DNA from: Salinispora arenicola
Lineage (GTDB): Bacteria > Actinomycetota > Actinomycetes > Mycobacteriales > Micromonosporaceae
Assembly: GCF_006716065.1 (NCBI RefSeq)
Contig: NZ_VFOL01000001.1
Span: 4,960,001 to 5,024,000 of the forward strand
DNA length: 64,000 bases
Direction: 5' to 3'
Shown here in pieces: positions 1 through 9,094 of the stretch. Position 1 is the first letter of the stretch; every line of letters starts with the position of its first letter. Position numbers and translations under genes: made by a program. The notes under the pieces were generated by a model that saw only the letters and a list, made by a program, of their open reading frames with translations, searched no databases and was not told the origin of the DNA.

Positions 1-1754
1 GTGACGCTGACCATCCGCACCGCCGGAGGGAAGCCGAGTTCCCGACGCTCGGCCAGCTCGCGAGCGGCGAACCAGCCGGCGTCCCAGCGGAGGAGCGCCT
101 GGACGGGGACGAGCCCACCGTCGGCCACCACCACCACCCGGCCGCCAGCCGCCCCGGGGCGGGCCAGGGCGGCGGCGGCGAGCCAGCGCCGCAGCGCCTC
201 CTCCCCCGCCCGCAGGTCGGCCCGGGTCAGCAGGGCCCATGAGTCGAGCAGGAGCACGGCGCCGTAACCGCCATCAGCCACCGGCTCGGCACCCGGGGTG
301 GCGATGACCAGCCCGGGGCCGCCGGGGACGGCCGCGAGGACCTCCTCCCGGCCGGAGGTGCGCACCGGCACTCCCGGGAAGGCCCGGCCCAGTTCCTCTG
401 CTGTCCGGCGGGCGCCGGTGACCGAAGCGCGCAGCCGCCGTCCCCGGCACTCCGGACAGGCGTACGCGGCGGCGACACGCCCACACCAGCGGCAGAGCGG
501 TGCAGCCCGCGCCGACGGCAATCCCAGGGGACCGTGGCAGTGCGGGCAACGCGCCGGCGTCCGGCAGGTGGCACAGGCCACCGCCGGCAGGTAGCCACGC
601 CGGGGAACCTGGACGAGCACCGGCGCATCGACGGACAGGGCATCGCGCGCCGCGGTCCAGGCGAGGCTGGGCAACCGAGCGGTGGCCGCGCCGGGATCCC
701 GGGCCAGTTGGGGGTCGTCGCCGGTGGGAGCGATCGCCGGCATCCTCGCCCGGACGGCGGCCCGCACGGCCGTCACCTCCCGGGCCCAACCGGTCTCCAC
801 CAGCAACTGCGCCTCGGCGGTACGGGCATAGCCGCCGACGAGGGCAGCGGACGTGGCCAGCTGAGCGCGGGTCAGCAACACCTCGCGGGCATGTGGATAG
901 GGGGCCCGAGGTTCGGCGTGCAGGTCGTCACCGTCGTCCCAGACCGCGACGAGCCCGAGTCGGGGCACTGGGGCGAACATGGCGGCCCGGGTGCCGATCA
1001 CCACCGGCACCTGACCTCGCCGCGCGGCGAGGAACGCCCGGTACCGGCGGGCCGGGCCGAGCGCGGCGGTGAGCTGGACGTGCCGGCCAGGTCCCAGCAC
1101 GGCGGTCATCGCCGGGTCGAGGCGATCGAGGTCGCGGGCGTCGGCGACGACCACGACCGCGCTCCGGCCGCCGGCGACGGTGGCGGCGACCGCCTCGGCG
1201 TACCGGGCGGGCCAATCCTCGCCTGGCAGGGCCGACCAGACCGCGCGGGGGGCGCGGCCGTCGGTGAGAGCCCGCAGGAGGGCCGGTCCGGCCGGGTAGC
1301 CCGACCAGCCGTCCGGGTGCGATGGCCCGCTTCCGGGATCCGGCGACTCCGGGTCGGCCGCGGGCGACGGTGGTGGCTCCTTCTCGACCCGGGCGTGCCG
1401 GGGCGGAACAGCGAGTCGGAGCACGTCGGCGAGGCTGCCGGCGTACCGGTCGGCGACAGCGCGGGCCAGTCGGGCGATCTCCGGTGCGAGGACCGGCTCC
1501 GGGGAGACGACCTTCTCCAGGTACGCCAGCCGTGGGTGCGAGGATTCGCCGACCCGTTCCAACAGCCAGCCATTGACCAACTGACCGGCGAAGCGGACCT
1601 TCACTCGGGTGCCGGGCGCGGCCTCGGCGTCGAGGGACTCGGGCACCAGGTAATCGAACGGGCGATCGAGGTGTGCCAGGGGTACGTCGACGCAGACGCG
1701 AGCGACCGGCGACCCCGCTGCGGGCCGCCGGTCGCTACGCGGGGTACTGCTCAG
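1..1754 (-). CDS. priA: PriA-like primosomal protein N', helicase-dead type (3' part cut by window edge)
   Basis: The product is a replication restart factor that binds branched DNA. The N-terminal DNA-binding stretch ([20 protein letters not shown]) and the zinc-binding region with eight Cys in paired CxxC motifs (CATC, CPHC, CRWC, CPEC) are intact. The ATPase is not. Where a Walker A GxxGxGKT should be it reads [16 protein letters not shown], and the DEEH box is replaced by WDDGDD. Actinobacterial PriA proteins are known to lack helicase motifs, so this is a family trait and not a broken gene. The frame runs off base 1. No ATG, GTG or TTG precedes the conserved N-terminus after an upstream in-frame TGA. 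The only start-like codon is CTG at 1752-1754, which overlaps the metK stop (CTGA), so the start is uncertain. Confidence 0.88.
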   Translation of the reverse strand, partial: MSSTPRSDRRPAAGSPVARVCVDVPLAHLDRPFDYLVPESLDAEAAPGTRVKVRFAGQLVNGWLLERVGESSHPRLAYLEKVVSPEPVLAPEIARLARAVADRYAGSLADVLRLAVPPRHARVEKEPPPSPAADPESPDPGSGPSHPDGWSGYPAGPALLRALTDGRAPRAVWSALPGEDWPARYAEAVAATVAGGRSAVVVVADARDLDRLDPAMTAVLGPGRHVQLTAALGPARRYRAFLAARRGQVPVVIGTRAAMFAPVPRLGLVAVWDDGDDLHAEPRAPYPHAREVLLTRAQLATSAALVGGYARTAEAQLLVETGWAREVTAVRAAVRARMPAIAPTGDDPQLARDPGAATARLPSLAWTAARDALSVDAPVLVQVPRRGYLPAVACATCRTPARCPHCHGPLGLPSARAAPLCRWCGRVAAAYACPECRGRRLRASVTGARRTAEELGRAFPGVPVRTSGREEVLAAVPGGPGLVIATPGAEPVADGGYGAVLLLDSWALLTRADLRAGEEALRRWLAAAALARPGAAGGRVVVVADGGLVPVQALLRWDAGWFAARELAERRELGFPPAVRMVSV

Positions 1755-2950
1755 GCGCCCGCTACCGACTTCAGGTCAGCGGCGCGGTCGGTGCTCTCCC
1801 AGGTGAAGTCGGGCAGCTCTCGACCGAAGTGCCCGTACGCCGCGGTCTGCGAGTAGATCGGCCGCAGCAGCTGCAGGTCCCGGATGATCGCCGCCGGACG
1901 AAGGTCGAACACCTCCGTCACAGCCTTCTCGATCCGCTCCACCGGCACCGTCTCCGTACCGAACGTCTCCACGAAGAGGCTCACCGGGTGCGCCTTGCCG
2001 ATCGCGTACGCCACCTGCGCCTCGCACCGCTCTGCCAGCCCGGCGGCCACCACGTTCTTGGCCACCCACCGCATCGCGTACGCCGCCGAGCGGTCCACCT
2101 TCGACGGGTCCTTGCCCGAGAAGGCGCCGCCGCCGTGCCGCGCATACCCGCCGTAGGTGTCCACGATGATCTTCCGGCCGGTCAGACCCGCATCTCCCAT
2201 CGGGCCACCAACCTCGAATCGACCGGTGGGGTTCACCAACAACCGGTAGTCCTCGACGTCCAGTCCCAGCCCGAGCCCCTCCACCTCGGGCGCGATCACG
2301 TGATCACGAATGTCCGGCGTCAACAACGAATCCAGCGACACATCCGCCGCGTGCTGCGACGACACCAGGACCGTGTTCAGCCGCACCGGCCGCAGGCCCT
2401 CATATTCCACCGTGACCTGCGTCTTACCGTCCGGACGCAGGTACGGCACCACACCTTCCCGGCGCACCTGAGCCAGGCGACGTGACAGCCGATGCGCCAA
2501 CGCGATCGGCATCGGCATCAACTCGGGGGTCTCCGAACAGGCGAACCCGAACATCATCCCCTGGTCACCAGCGCCCTGCGCGTCCAGCGCACTTTCCGAT
2601 GCGCCGGTACGCAACTCGAACGCGTTATCCACTCCCTGCGCGATGTCGGCCGACTGTGACCCAATCGACACACTTACGCCGCAGGAAGCCCCGTCGAAAC
2701 CCTTTCGCGACGAGTCATACCCAATATCCAAAATCGTCCGACGCACAATCGCCGGGATGTCGGCGTAGGCCCCCGTGGTCACCTCACCCGCGACATGCAC
2801 CTGACCGGTTGTGATCAGAGTCTCCACTGCAACCCGGCTACGCGGGTCCTCTGCCAACAACGCATCGAGGATCCCGTCACTGATCTGGTCAGCAATTTTG
2901 TCAGGATGACCCTCGGTGACCGATTCGGAAGTGAAGAGGCGGCGTGTCAC
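1751..2950 (-). CDS. metK: S-adenosylmethionine synthetase
   Basis: This 399-residue cytosolic enzyme makes SAM from methionine and ATP. The family signatures are present: [12 protein letters not shown] near the N-terminus, [12 protein letters not shown] (ATP site), and the glycine-rich [19 protein letters not shown] loop. Length matches the family. The start is GTG at 2950 with AGGAG about 5 nt upstream. It lies 82 nt after coaBC and its stop touches priA, so the order coaBC-metK-priA is likely one transcript. SAM made here also serves BioA, encoded about 4 kb away, which uses SAM as amino donor. Confidence 0.97.
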   Translation of the reverse strand: MTRRLFTSESVTEGHPDKIADQISDGILDALLAEDPRSRVAVETLITTGQVHVAGEVTTGAYADIPAIVRRTILDIGYDSSRKGFDGASCGVSVSIGSQSADIAQGVDNAFELRTGASESALDAQGAGDQGMMFGFACSETPELMPMPIALAHRLSRRLAQVRREGVVPYLRPDGKTQVTVEYEGLRPVRLNTVLVSSQHAADVSLDSLLTPDIRDHVIAPEVEGLGLGLDVEDYRLLVNPTGRFEVGGPMGDAGLTGRKIIVDTYGGYARHGGGAFSGKDPSKVDRSAAYAMRWVAKNVVAAGLAERCEAQVAYAIGKAHPVSLFVETFGTETVPVERIEKAVTEVFDLRPAAIIRDLQLLRPIYSQTAAYGHFGRELPDFTWESTDRAADLKSVAGA

Positions 2951-2994
2951 GGCACTCCTAAGTCAGGGAAACTCGTTCCGCGGCAGTTTAGTCA

Positions 2995-3000
2995 CTCACG
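2995..3000 (-). promoter_or_regulatory. Possible -10 element (TAAACT) before metK
   Basis: In the 82-nt gap between coaBC and metK the minus strand reads TAAACT, a TAnnnT-type -10 box about 45 nt before the GTG start. I see no convincing -35 at 16-18 nt. It could give metK extra transcription within the operon. Weak call. Confidence 0.25.
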
Positions 3001-3032
3001 TCCTGTACCGGACCCCCCTATCGTGCCTTCTT

Positions 3033-4247
3033 TCAGCCATCAGGACGGCTGGCCAGCTGGGCGACGATGAGATCCCAGACACCATCGGCGAGATCTTCCT
3101 TGGACTGCTCGGGCATCCGGCTGGCCGAGCCATCCGCCCCGATGACGGTCGCCGCGTTGGTTTCGGCGCCGAAGACCCGGTCCGGGCCGACCTCGTTGAT
3201 GACGATGAGGTCCGCCCGCTTACGGGCGAGCTTGGCTCGGCCGTTGGCCTCGGCGTCGCTGGTCTCTGCAGCGAACACCACCAGCACCTGCCCCGGACTC
3301 CGACGCTGGCCGAGCTCGGCGGCGATGTCCGGGTTCGGGACGAGGGCGATGGTGGGCGCGCTGCCGTCGTCCGACTTCTTGATTTTGCCAGGCGCGTACG
3401 TCGCGGGGCGGAAATCGGCGGGAGCCGCCGCCATCACCACCACGTCCGCTCCGCCGGCAGCCCTGAGCGTGGCCTCGCGTAGCTCACCGGTCGTGCTGAC
3501 CCGCACCAGGTCCACGCCGGCCGGATCGGCGAGCCCGACGTTGGCGGCGATCAGGGTGACTCGAGCGCCCCGTGCTACGGCGGCGCGGGCAAACGCGTAT
3601 CCCTGCTTACCGGAGGACCGGTTGCCGAGGAACCGCACCGGGTCGAGCGGCTCCCGGGTGCCCCCGGCGGTCACCACCACGTGTTGCCCGGCGAGGTCCG
3701 CCGGGGCGGCGACGCCGCGCGCGAGGACACGCCGGGCCACGGCGAAGATCTCCGCCGGGTCGGGCAGCCGCCCCCTGCCGGTGTCGGCCCCGGTGAGTCG
3801 GCCTACCGCCGGTTCGATGACCCGCACCCCACGGGACCGCAGGGTGGCCACGTTGGCCACCGTCGCCGGGTGCTCCCACATCTCGGTGTGCATCGCGGGC
3901 GCCAGAACGATCGGGCAGCGGGCCGTCAGCAGGGTGTTGGTGAGCAGGTCGTCGGCGAGCCCGTGCGCAGCCCGGGCGAGCAGGTCGGTGGTGGCCGGTG
4001 CCACCACGACCAGGTCCGCCTGCTGTCCGAGCCGTACGTGTGGCACCTCGTGCACGTCGGACCATACGTCGTCGGCGACAGGTTGACCGGACAGCGCCGA
4101 CCAGGTCGCAGCCCCGACGAAGTGGAGCGCCGACGCGGTCGGCACAACCCGGACCCGGTGACCCGACTCGGTGAACAGCCGTAGCAACTCACAGGTCTTG
4201 TAGGCGGCGATCCCGCCACCGACCCCGAGGACAATCCGGGGGGACAT
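3033..4247 (-). CDS. coaBC: Bifunctional phosphopantothenoylcysteine decarboxylase / phosphopantothenate-cysteine ligase
   Basis: The protein (404 residues) carries out two steps of coenzyme A synthesis. The N-terminal flavoprotein (CoaC) half shows GVGGGIAAYKTCELLR, the catalytic His in HVRLGQQADLVVVAPAT, and PAMHTEMW. The substrate clamp reads TGADTGRGRLPDP, the actinobacterial form. The C-terminal CoaB half starts near residue 190 with VVVTAGGTREPLDPVRF, followed by GNRSSGKQG, and has KIKK. Start ATG at 4247, 10 nt after rpoZ. The order rpoZ-coaBC-metK is conserved in actinobacteria. Confidence 0.96.
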   Translation of the reverse strand: MSPRIVLGVGGGIAAYKTCELLRLFTESGHRVRVVPTASALHFVGAATWSALSGQPVADDVWSDVHEVPHVRLGQQADLVVVAPATTDLLARAAHGLADDLLTNTLLTARCPIVLAPAMHTEMWEHPATVANVATLRSRGVRVIEPAVGRLTGADTGRGRLPDPAEIFAVARRVLARGVAAPADLAGQHVVVTAGGTREPLDPVRFLGNRSSGKQGYAFARAAVARGARVTLIAANVGLADPAGVDLVRVSTTGELREATLRAAGGADVVVMAAAPADFRPATYAPGKIKKSDDGSAPTIALVPNPDIAAELGQRRSPGQVLVVFAAETSDAEANGRAKLARKRADLIVINEVGPDRVFGAETNAATVIGADGSASRMPEQSKEDLADGVWDLIVAQLASRPDG

Positions 4248-4257
4248 GGGCTAGGCG

Positions 4258-4524
4258 TTACGGCTGGTCGGTCGGCTCGGCGGTGAGCAGGCCCCCGTTG
4301 ATCTCCCGCATGGCGATCGAGAGCGGCTTCTCCTGTGGGGTGGTCTCGACCAGCGGGCCGACGTACTCCAACAGGCCCTCACCGAGCTGGCTGTAGTAGG
4401 CGTTCACCTGACGTGCCCGCTTGGCGGCGAAGATGACCAGCGCGTACTTCGACGTGGTCTTCTCGAGGAGCTCGTCGATCGGCGGGTTGGTGATGCCTTC
4501 GGGGTTGGTGGCGATGGTTCCCAC
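4258..4524 (-). CDS. rpoZ: RNA polymerase omega subunit
   Basis: The 88-residue protein stabilises the beta' subunit and RNA polymerase assembly. It has the omega core: [30 protein letters not shown] and the C-terminal [10 protein letters not shown]. Start GTG at 4524. It sits between the guanylate-kinase-like gene and coaBC, its usual place. Confidence 0.95.
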   Translation of the reverse strand: MGTIATNPEGITNPPIDELLEKTTSKYALVIFAAKRARQVNAYYSQLGEGLLEYVGPLVETTPQEKPLSIAMREINGGLLTAEPTDQP

Positions 4525-4567
4525 GTGTTGACCTCTGTGTCTGTGACACCGCTCGCGGTGCTGGCGG

Positions 4568-5101
4568 TCAACCGCGCACGCGCGGTCGCGCCGGAGCTTT
4601 GAATGACGAACCGAACAATCCTACCAGCTCGTCCACGACCTGCACGGTCCGGCTGTGCACGACGGTATGCGCGAAATGCGCCTCGGTGTTCGGATCGGGC
4701 ACGTAGTCGGGTGGGCGCAGCAGGACCAGCTGGGCCTCGGGCAGCACAGCCCGGACCAGCAGCGCCCCGGCCAGGTCCATCGCCAGAAGGGCCGGCTCAC
4801 CGGCGGCCAGGCGGGACCGCAGCGGCTCCTGCGGCGTGCCGCGCCGATACGGGCCGATCTGGCTCCACTCCAGCAGTCCACCCGCGGCCAACAGACGGTC
4901 GAACGTGACCGGATCGAGAAAACTGCGCTCGACTCCGGCCACCTCGCGGTCACGCCGAGGCCGGGTGGTCACCGGTACCGGCGTCCACACGGAAGGCAGA
5001 CGCGCCCGGACCAACCCGACGACACCACCCCGACCGGAACCCGAAGGTCCGGCCAGGACGGTGAGCCGAGCCGCCGGGCGCGCCTCGCCATCCGTGCTCA
5101 C
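4568..5101 (-). CDS. Degenerate guanylate kinase-like protein
   Basis: This gene (177 residues) occupies the conserved gmk position between mihF and rpoZ. The fold is recognisable: GPSGSGRGG at 18-26, VTTRPRR at 44-50, LLEWSQIG near 77, and LVLLRPP near 125. Key features are altered. The P-loop Lys is Arg24 and the following Ser/Thr is Gly. The GMP-binding GE..G..Y pattern is broken. NYYGTP is PYRRGTP. The LID region (RLxxRGTE and its downstream arginines) is missing, replaced by a short unrelated tail. Standard guanylate kinase phosphorylates GMP to GDP and is essential. As it stands this protein would not be expected to do so efficiently. It may be a regulatory relic, with the true gmk elsewhere. 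Start GTG at 5101. I leave the gene symbol blank for this reason. Confidence 0.75.
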   Translation of the reverse strand: MSTDGEARPAARLTVLAGPSGSGRGGVVGLVRARLPSVWTPVPVTTRPRRDREVAGVERSFLDPVTFDRLLAAGGLLEWSQIGPYRRGTPQEPLRSRLAAGEPALLAMDLAGALLVRAVLPEAQLVLLRPPDYVPDPNTEAHFAHTVVHSRTVQVVDELVGLFGSSFKAPARPRVRG

Positions 5102-5127
5102 TGCTCGTTTCTACACGGCTGCCGACC

Positions 5128-5445
5128 TCAGTTGGCGGCGAACTCCCCAAGCAGTGCCTTACGCTGCTGCTCGCCGAGCCCACGCAGGCGCCGGCTGTCG
5201 GCGATCTTGAGCTTCTCCATGATCTGGGTTGCTCGGATCTTGCCGATCCCCGGCATCGCCTGCAGGACAGCGGACACCTTCAGCTTGCCGACGACATCGT
5301 CGGACTCGGCCCGCTCGAGAACGGCTCCGAGAGTTGTCTTGCCCTGCTTGAGCTGCTCCTTCAGCTCAGCACGGGCCTTGCGGATCTCCGCGGCCTTCTC
5401 CAGCGCGGCTGCGCGCTGCTCAGGGGTCAGTGACGGGAGCGGCAC
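5128..5445 (-). CDS. mihF: Actinobacterial integration host factor (mIHF type)
   Basis: This small basic nucleoid protein (105 residues) bends and compacts DNA. It has the charged N-terminal helix (AALEKAAEIRKARAELKEQL) and the C-terminal helix-two-turn-helix segment around AMPGIGKIRATQIMEKL, as in Streptomyces sIHF and mycobacterial mIHF. It is unrelated to enteric IHF. The GTG start at 5445 has GAGGAG about 6 nt upstream. It lies 177 nt after pyrF, so it probably has its own promoter. Its place next to pyrF and gmk is conserved. Confidence 0.95.
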   Translation of the reverse strand: MPLPSLTPEQRAAALEKAAEIRKARAELKEQLKQGKTTLGAVLERAESDDVVGKLKVSAVLQAMPGIGKIRATQIMEKLKIADSRRLRGLGEQQRKALLGEFAAN

Positions 5446-5622
5446 CAGTTCTCCTCAGGTCCCTATCGCGACGGGCGAACGCACCGCCGCACTGTGAAAC
5501 GTGGTGTCGCTGTGAACCAGGGAGGCCCATGGTTCCCAGCGCCGGGAAAACTAGCGGTCAACGACGCATTCGGCAACGTGGGCGCGCGACGATCGGCCGA
5601 AAGTGACCGAGCCGTCAGTCAG

Positions 5623-6459
5623 TCACGAACCGGTCAAAGCCGCCCGGCAGTCGGCCAACACCCGGTCTGCGGCGGCCCTCAGGGCGGCCACATCGGGCCC
5701 TGCGGCCAACACCTCACGCGAGTACGCGGGGAGCACTGCGGGCAGCGCGGAGCCGAAAACCACCCGTAGATCGGCGGCGCTGGCCCCCTGCGCCCCCAAG
5801 CCCGGTGCGAGCAGTGGACCGTTGACCGCGGCAAGATCGTGGCCCGTCTCACCGATGGTTGCCCCGACCACCAACCCCACGCTGCCCAAGGGTTGCGCAC
5901 CGGCGTTGAGCTGGGAAATCTCGTCGATCACCACCTGCGCGACGGTCCGTCCGCCGGCCGTACGGGCCCGCTGAACGGCGGCGCCCTCGGGGTTGGAGGT
6001 GAGCGCCAGCACGAAGACTCCACCGCCCTGCGCGGTCGCCATGTCGAACATCGGAGCGAGTGCGCCGACTCCGAGATACGGGCTCACCGTCACGGCGTCG
6101 ACATGCAATGGACTCGATGGCTCGAGGTACGCGGAGGCGTACGCCGCTACCGTCGAACCGATGTCGCCACGCTTGACGTCGAGGAGGACGAGCGAGCCCG
6201 CCAATCGCAACTGTCGGATAGTTGACTCCAGTACCGCCACGCCGCGAGACCCGAACCGCTCGAAGAAGGCGGACTGGGGCTTAACCACCGCGACCCGGTC
6301 ACCCAGCGCCTCCACCACGGTGTCAGCGAACCGCTCCAGACCGTGTACGTCGTCATCGAGCCCCCACCGCGCGAGCAGACCCGGATGCGGGTCGATGCCC
6401 ACACAGAGCGGACCCCGCTCGGCAACCGCCCGGTGCAACCGAGCCCCGAAACTCTCCAT
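5623..6459 (-). CDS. pyrF: Orotidine 5'-phosphate decarboxylase (type 2)
   Basis: The enzyme converts OMP to UMP, the last step of de novo UMP synthesis. The 278-residue protein has CVGIDPHP near the N-terminus, the catalytic LLDVKRGDIGST, and VSPYLG, typical of the long type 2 (mycobacterial) family. I chose ATG at 6459, preceded by GGGAGGTCTGCC. The open frame extends further upstream, but with shadow sequence. It is the last gene of the pyr operon, separated from pyrD by bioA. Confidence 0.95.
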   Translation of the reverse strand: MESFGARLHRAVAERGPLCVGIDPHPGLLARWGLDDDVHGLERFADTVVEALGDRVAVVKPQSAFFERFGSRGVAVLESTIRQLRLAGSLVLLDVKRGDIGSTVAAYASAYLEPSSPLHVDAVTVSPYLGVGALAPMFDMATAQGGGVFVLALTSNPEGAAVQRARTAGGRTVAQVVIDEISQLNAGAQPLGSVGLVVGATIGETGHDLAAVNGPLLAPGLGAQGASAADLRVVFGSALPAVLPAYSREVLAAGPDVAALRAAADRVLADCRAALTGS

Positions 6460-6518
6460 GGCAGACCTCCCTCTCGCGCGCCGCGCACGCGTCGTCCTCG
6501 GCGGGCAGCCGTTGCCGC

Positions 6519-6579
6519 CCCGCCGCCGGCGGCGGGCTCCGCGCCGCCGGCCCCCTCCCCGCCGGCCGGAAGCCGGCGG
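6519..6579 (-). terminator. Two GC hairpins between bioA and pyrF
   Basis: Just after the bioA stop lie an 8-bp perfect stem with a 5-nt loop (6559-6579) and an 18-bp palindrome with no loop (6519-6536). There is no T-tract, so these may attenuate transcription or protect the mRNA end and need not terminate fully. They lie between bioA and pyrF and could lower pyrF readthrough. Confidence 0.45.
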
Positions 6580-6580
6580 A

Positions 6581-7858
6581 TCAGCCCGCCCGGACCGCGG
6601 CAGCGATCCCGGCAGCGATCCGGGCCAGGTCGGCATCCTCAGTGACAAACGGCGGCATGGTGTAGACCAGATCCCGGAACGGTCGCAGCCAGACTCCCTC
6701 GGCAACCGCGGCGGCGATCGCCGCCGGCAAATCCACCTCGTGGTCGAGTTGCACCACGCCGATCGCGCCGAGCACCCGGACATCGGCGACGCCCGGCACC
6801 GCCCGCAGCGGCTCCAGACCCGCCCGCAGGCCGCTCTCGATCCGCGCCACCCGCGCCGGCCAGTTTCCGGCCCGCAGCAGGCCGATGGAGGCGTTCGCCA
6901 CCGCACAGGCGAGCGGGTTACCCATGAACGTCGGGCCGTGCGCGAGCACACCGGCGGCGGAGATCCCCTGGGCGATCTCCGCGGTGCAGAGCGCGGCGGC
7001 CAGGGTGAGGTACCCACCGGTGAGCGCCTTGCCCACACAGAGCACGTCGGGAGCCACGCCGGCGTGCTCGGCGGCGAACATCGCCCCCGTGCGACCGAAA
7101 CCGGTGGCGATCTCATCGAAGATCAGCAGCACGCCGTGGGCGCGGGTGACCTCCCGCAGCACCTGCAGGTACCGCGGATGGTGAAACCGCATACCACCGG
7201 TCCCCTGGACGACCGGCTCGACGATGACCGCGGCCAGTTCGTGGGCGTGCCGGGCGACCGCGTCGGCCAGGGCCGCCTCGTACGCCGGATCCGGCGGTGC
7301 GGTGAACCCTGCGGGCGGCACCGGCGCGAACACCTGCCGGGGCAGCAGATCTCCCCACAGGTGGTGCATGCCCCCCTCCGGGTCACAGACACTCATCGGG
7401 TGGAACGTGTCGCCGTGGTAGCCACCCCGCCAGGTACCCAGGCGGCGGCGTTCCGGCCGGCCGGTCGCCCGCTGGAACTGCAGGCACATCTTGACGGCCA
7501 CCTCGACGCTCACCGAACCGGAGTCGGCCAGGAAGACGTGCTCCAGTCCATCCGGGGCCAGGTCGACGAGGGTACGTGCCAGCGTGACGGCCGGCTCGTG
7601 GGTGAGCCCGCCGAACATCACGTGGCTCATCCGGCCGAGCTGGTCGGTCACCGCCGCGTCCAGCACCGGGTGCCGGTAGCCGTGGATCGCCGCCCACCAC
7701 GACGACATCCCATCAACCAGGTCCCGTCCGTCGGCAAGGTGCAGCCGTACCCCGGCCGCGCTCTCCACGACGTACGGCGGGGTGGCCGGCGGGATCGCCG
7801 CGTACGGATGCCACACGTGCGCCGCGTCCGCAGCGCGGATCTCCTCCGGGGTCAACAA
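6581..7858 (-). CDS. bioA: Adenosylmethionine-8-amino-7-oxononanoate aminotransferase
   Basis: This PLP enzyme of biotin synthesis transfers the amino group of SAM to KAPA, giving DAPA. Family marks are WHPYAAI at the N-terminus, [44 protein letters not shown], and the PLP lysine in [12 protein letters not shown] chose TTG at 7858 because GAGGAGG lies 5 nt upstream and this gives 425 residues, the usual length. A second TTG follows directly. An upstream extension to 7975 would lack a ribosome site. It lies between pyrD and pyrF with no other biotin gene in view, which is unusual. Confidence 0.92.
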   Translation of the reverse strand: MLTPEEIRAADAAHVWHPYAAIPPATPPYVVESAAGVRLHLADGRDLVDGMSSWWAAIHGYRHPVLDAAVTDQLGRMSHVMFGGLTHEPAVTLARTLVDLAPDGLEHVFLADSGSVSVEVAVKMCLQFQRATGRPERRRLGTWRGGYHGDTFHPMSVCDPEGGMHHLWGDLLPRQVFAPVPPAGFTAPPDPAYEAALADAVARHAHELAAVIVEPVVQGTGGMRFHHPRYLQVLREVTRAHGVLLIFDEIATGFGRTGAMFAAEHAGVAPDVLCVGKALTGGYLTLAAALCTAEIAQGISAAGVLAHGPTFMGNPLACAVANASIGLLRAGNWPARVARIESGLRAGLEPLRAVPGVADVRVLGAIGVVQLDHEVDLPAAIAAAVAEGVWLRPFRDLVYTMPPFVTEDADLARIAAGIAAAVRAG

Positions 7859-7999
7859 CGTCGCCTCCTCACTGGACGGCCACGAACACCTGGTCCGCGC
7901 CACCCGAACCCTGCGCATCCACGCACCCACGAGGCTGGGGCTCGCCGGTGACCGGAGGACGGGGCACACGGTCACGGGGCGCGTGCCAGCCGCACGGTG

Positions 8000-9016
8000 T
8001 CACGGTGTCCGGGCCGCCGCCGCAGCGGCCCGGACCAGGGCCGGCCCTCGATAGACGAAACCGGTGTAGAGCTGTACCAACGACGCGCCGGCGTCGAACA
8101 TGCGGCCCGCGTCGTCCGGGGTGACGATGCCGCCGACGCCGACGATCGGCAGCCGGCCGGCGGTCTCCCGGTGCACGAAGGCGACCACCTCCCGGGCCCG
8201 GTCCGCCAGCGGACGCCCGGACAGCCCGCCCGCCTCGGCGCCACCGGCCTGGTCGGCAGGGGCGAGGCCGTCCCGGGCCAGGGTCGTGTTCGTGGCGATC
8301 ACCCCGGCCACGCCCCGGGCCAGGCAGACCTCCAGCAGCTCTGCGATGGCCGGCTCCGGAAGATCCGGGGCGATCTTCACCAGGATCGGCTTCTCCCCGA
8401 CCAGAGCGGCCAACAGTGCGTCCAGGTGCGCCCGGTCCTGCAACTCGCGTAGTCCCGGCGTGTTCGGCGAGGAGACGTTGACCGCGAAGTAGTCGCCGTA
8501 CTCGCGCAGGGCCCGGTACGAGGTCTGGTAGTCCTCGACCGCCTCCTCGAGCGGGGTGATCCTGGACTTGCCGAGGGAGATGCCCAACGGCACACCGAGC
8601 GGGCGGGGCAGCGCCGCCAACCGCGCCGCGAGCGCCCCGGCACCGGCGTTGTTGAAGCCCATCCGGTTCACCACCGCCCCGCTGTCGGGCAGCCGGAACA
8701 ATCGCGGCCGTGGGTTGCCCGGCTGCGGGTGCGCGGTGACCGTGCCCACCTCGACGAAGCCGAAGCCCAGCGCCGGCCAGGCCGGCAGCGCCAGGCCGTC
8801 CTTGTCCATGCCGGCGGCGAGCCCCACCGGGTTCGGGAACCGGAGGCCGAACACCGTCCGTGGCGCCGATACGCCGTAGCGTGCCCGAAGCACCGCCAGC
8901 GCCGCGGGTACCCGGGCCAGGCCGGCCAGCCGCCGCACGGCGAACTCGTGTGCCGCCTCCGCGTCCCCGCCCTTCAGCCGGAACAGCGTTGGCCGCACCA
9001 CCCGCTCAAAGAGCAC
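8000..9016 (-). CDS. pyrD: Dihydroorotate dehydrogenase (class 2, quinone-linked)
   Basis: The enzyme oxidises dihydroorotate to orotate and feeds electrons to the quinone pool at the membrane. The 338-residue protein has the class 2 N-terminal helix extension ([14 protein letters not shown]), the FMN site [24 protein letters not shown], the catalytic Ser in [14 protein letters not shown], and the GVGGI phosphate loop. GTG start at 9016 with GGGGAGG upstream. Confidence 0.96.
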   Translation of the reverse strand: MLFERVVRPTLFRLKGGDAEAAHEFAVRRLAGLARVPAALAVLRARYGVSAPRTVFGLRFPNPVGLAAGMDKDGLALPAWPALGFGFVEVGTVTAHPQPGNPRPRLFRLPDSGAVVNRMGFNNAGAGALAARLAALPRPLGVPLGISLGKSRITPLEEAVEDYQTSYRALREYGDYFAVNVSSPNTPGLRELQDRAHLDALLAALVGEKPILVKIAPDLPEPAIAELLEVCLARGVAGVIATNTTLARDGLAPADQAGGAEAGGLSGRPLADRAREVVAFVHRETAGRLPIVGVGGIVTPDDAGRMFDAGASLVQLYTGFVYRGPALVRAAAAAARTP

Positions 9017-9094
9017 CCCGGCCTCCCCGGCCGGTCGCCGGTGCGTGCTCCGCCGCGCGGTCCCGGCCCGATGACGACGCCGGCCGAGGTCGGC

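Noticed and set aside
1..1754. priA as a frameshifted pseudogene because no long complete frame is annotated at the edge
   Set aside because: Reading the minus strand in one frame gives an unbroken PriA through base 1; it is simply cut by the window edge.
2951..3032. SAM riboswitch before metK
   Set aside because: The gap is only 82 nt and shows no SAM-I/II-like conserved core or expression-platform hairpin.
5993..7951. Open frame of 652 codons on the plus strand
   Set aside because: Antisense to pyrF and bioA, no recognisable domain.
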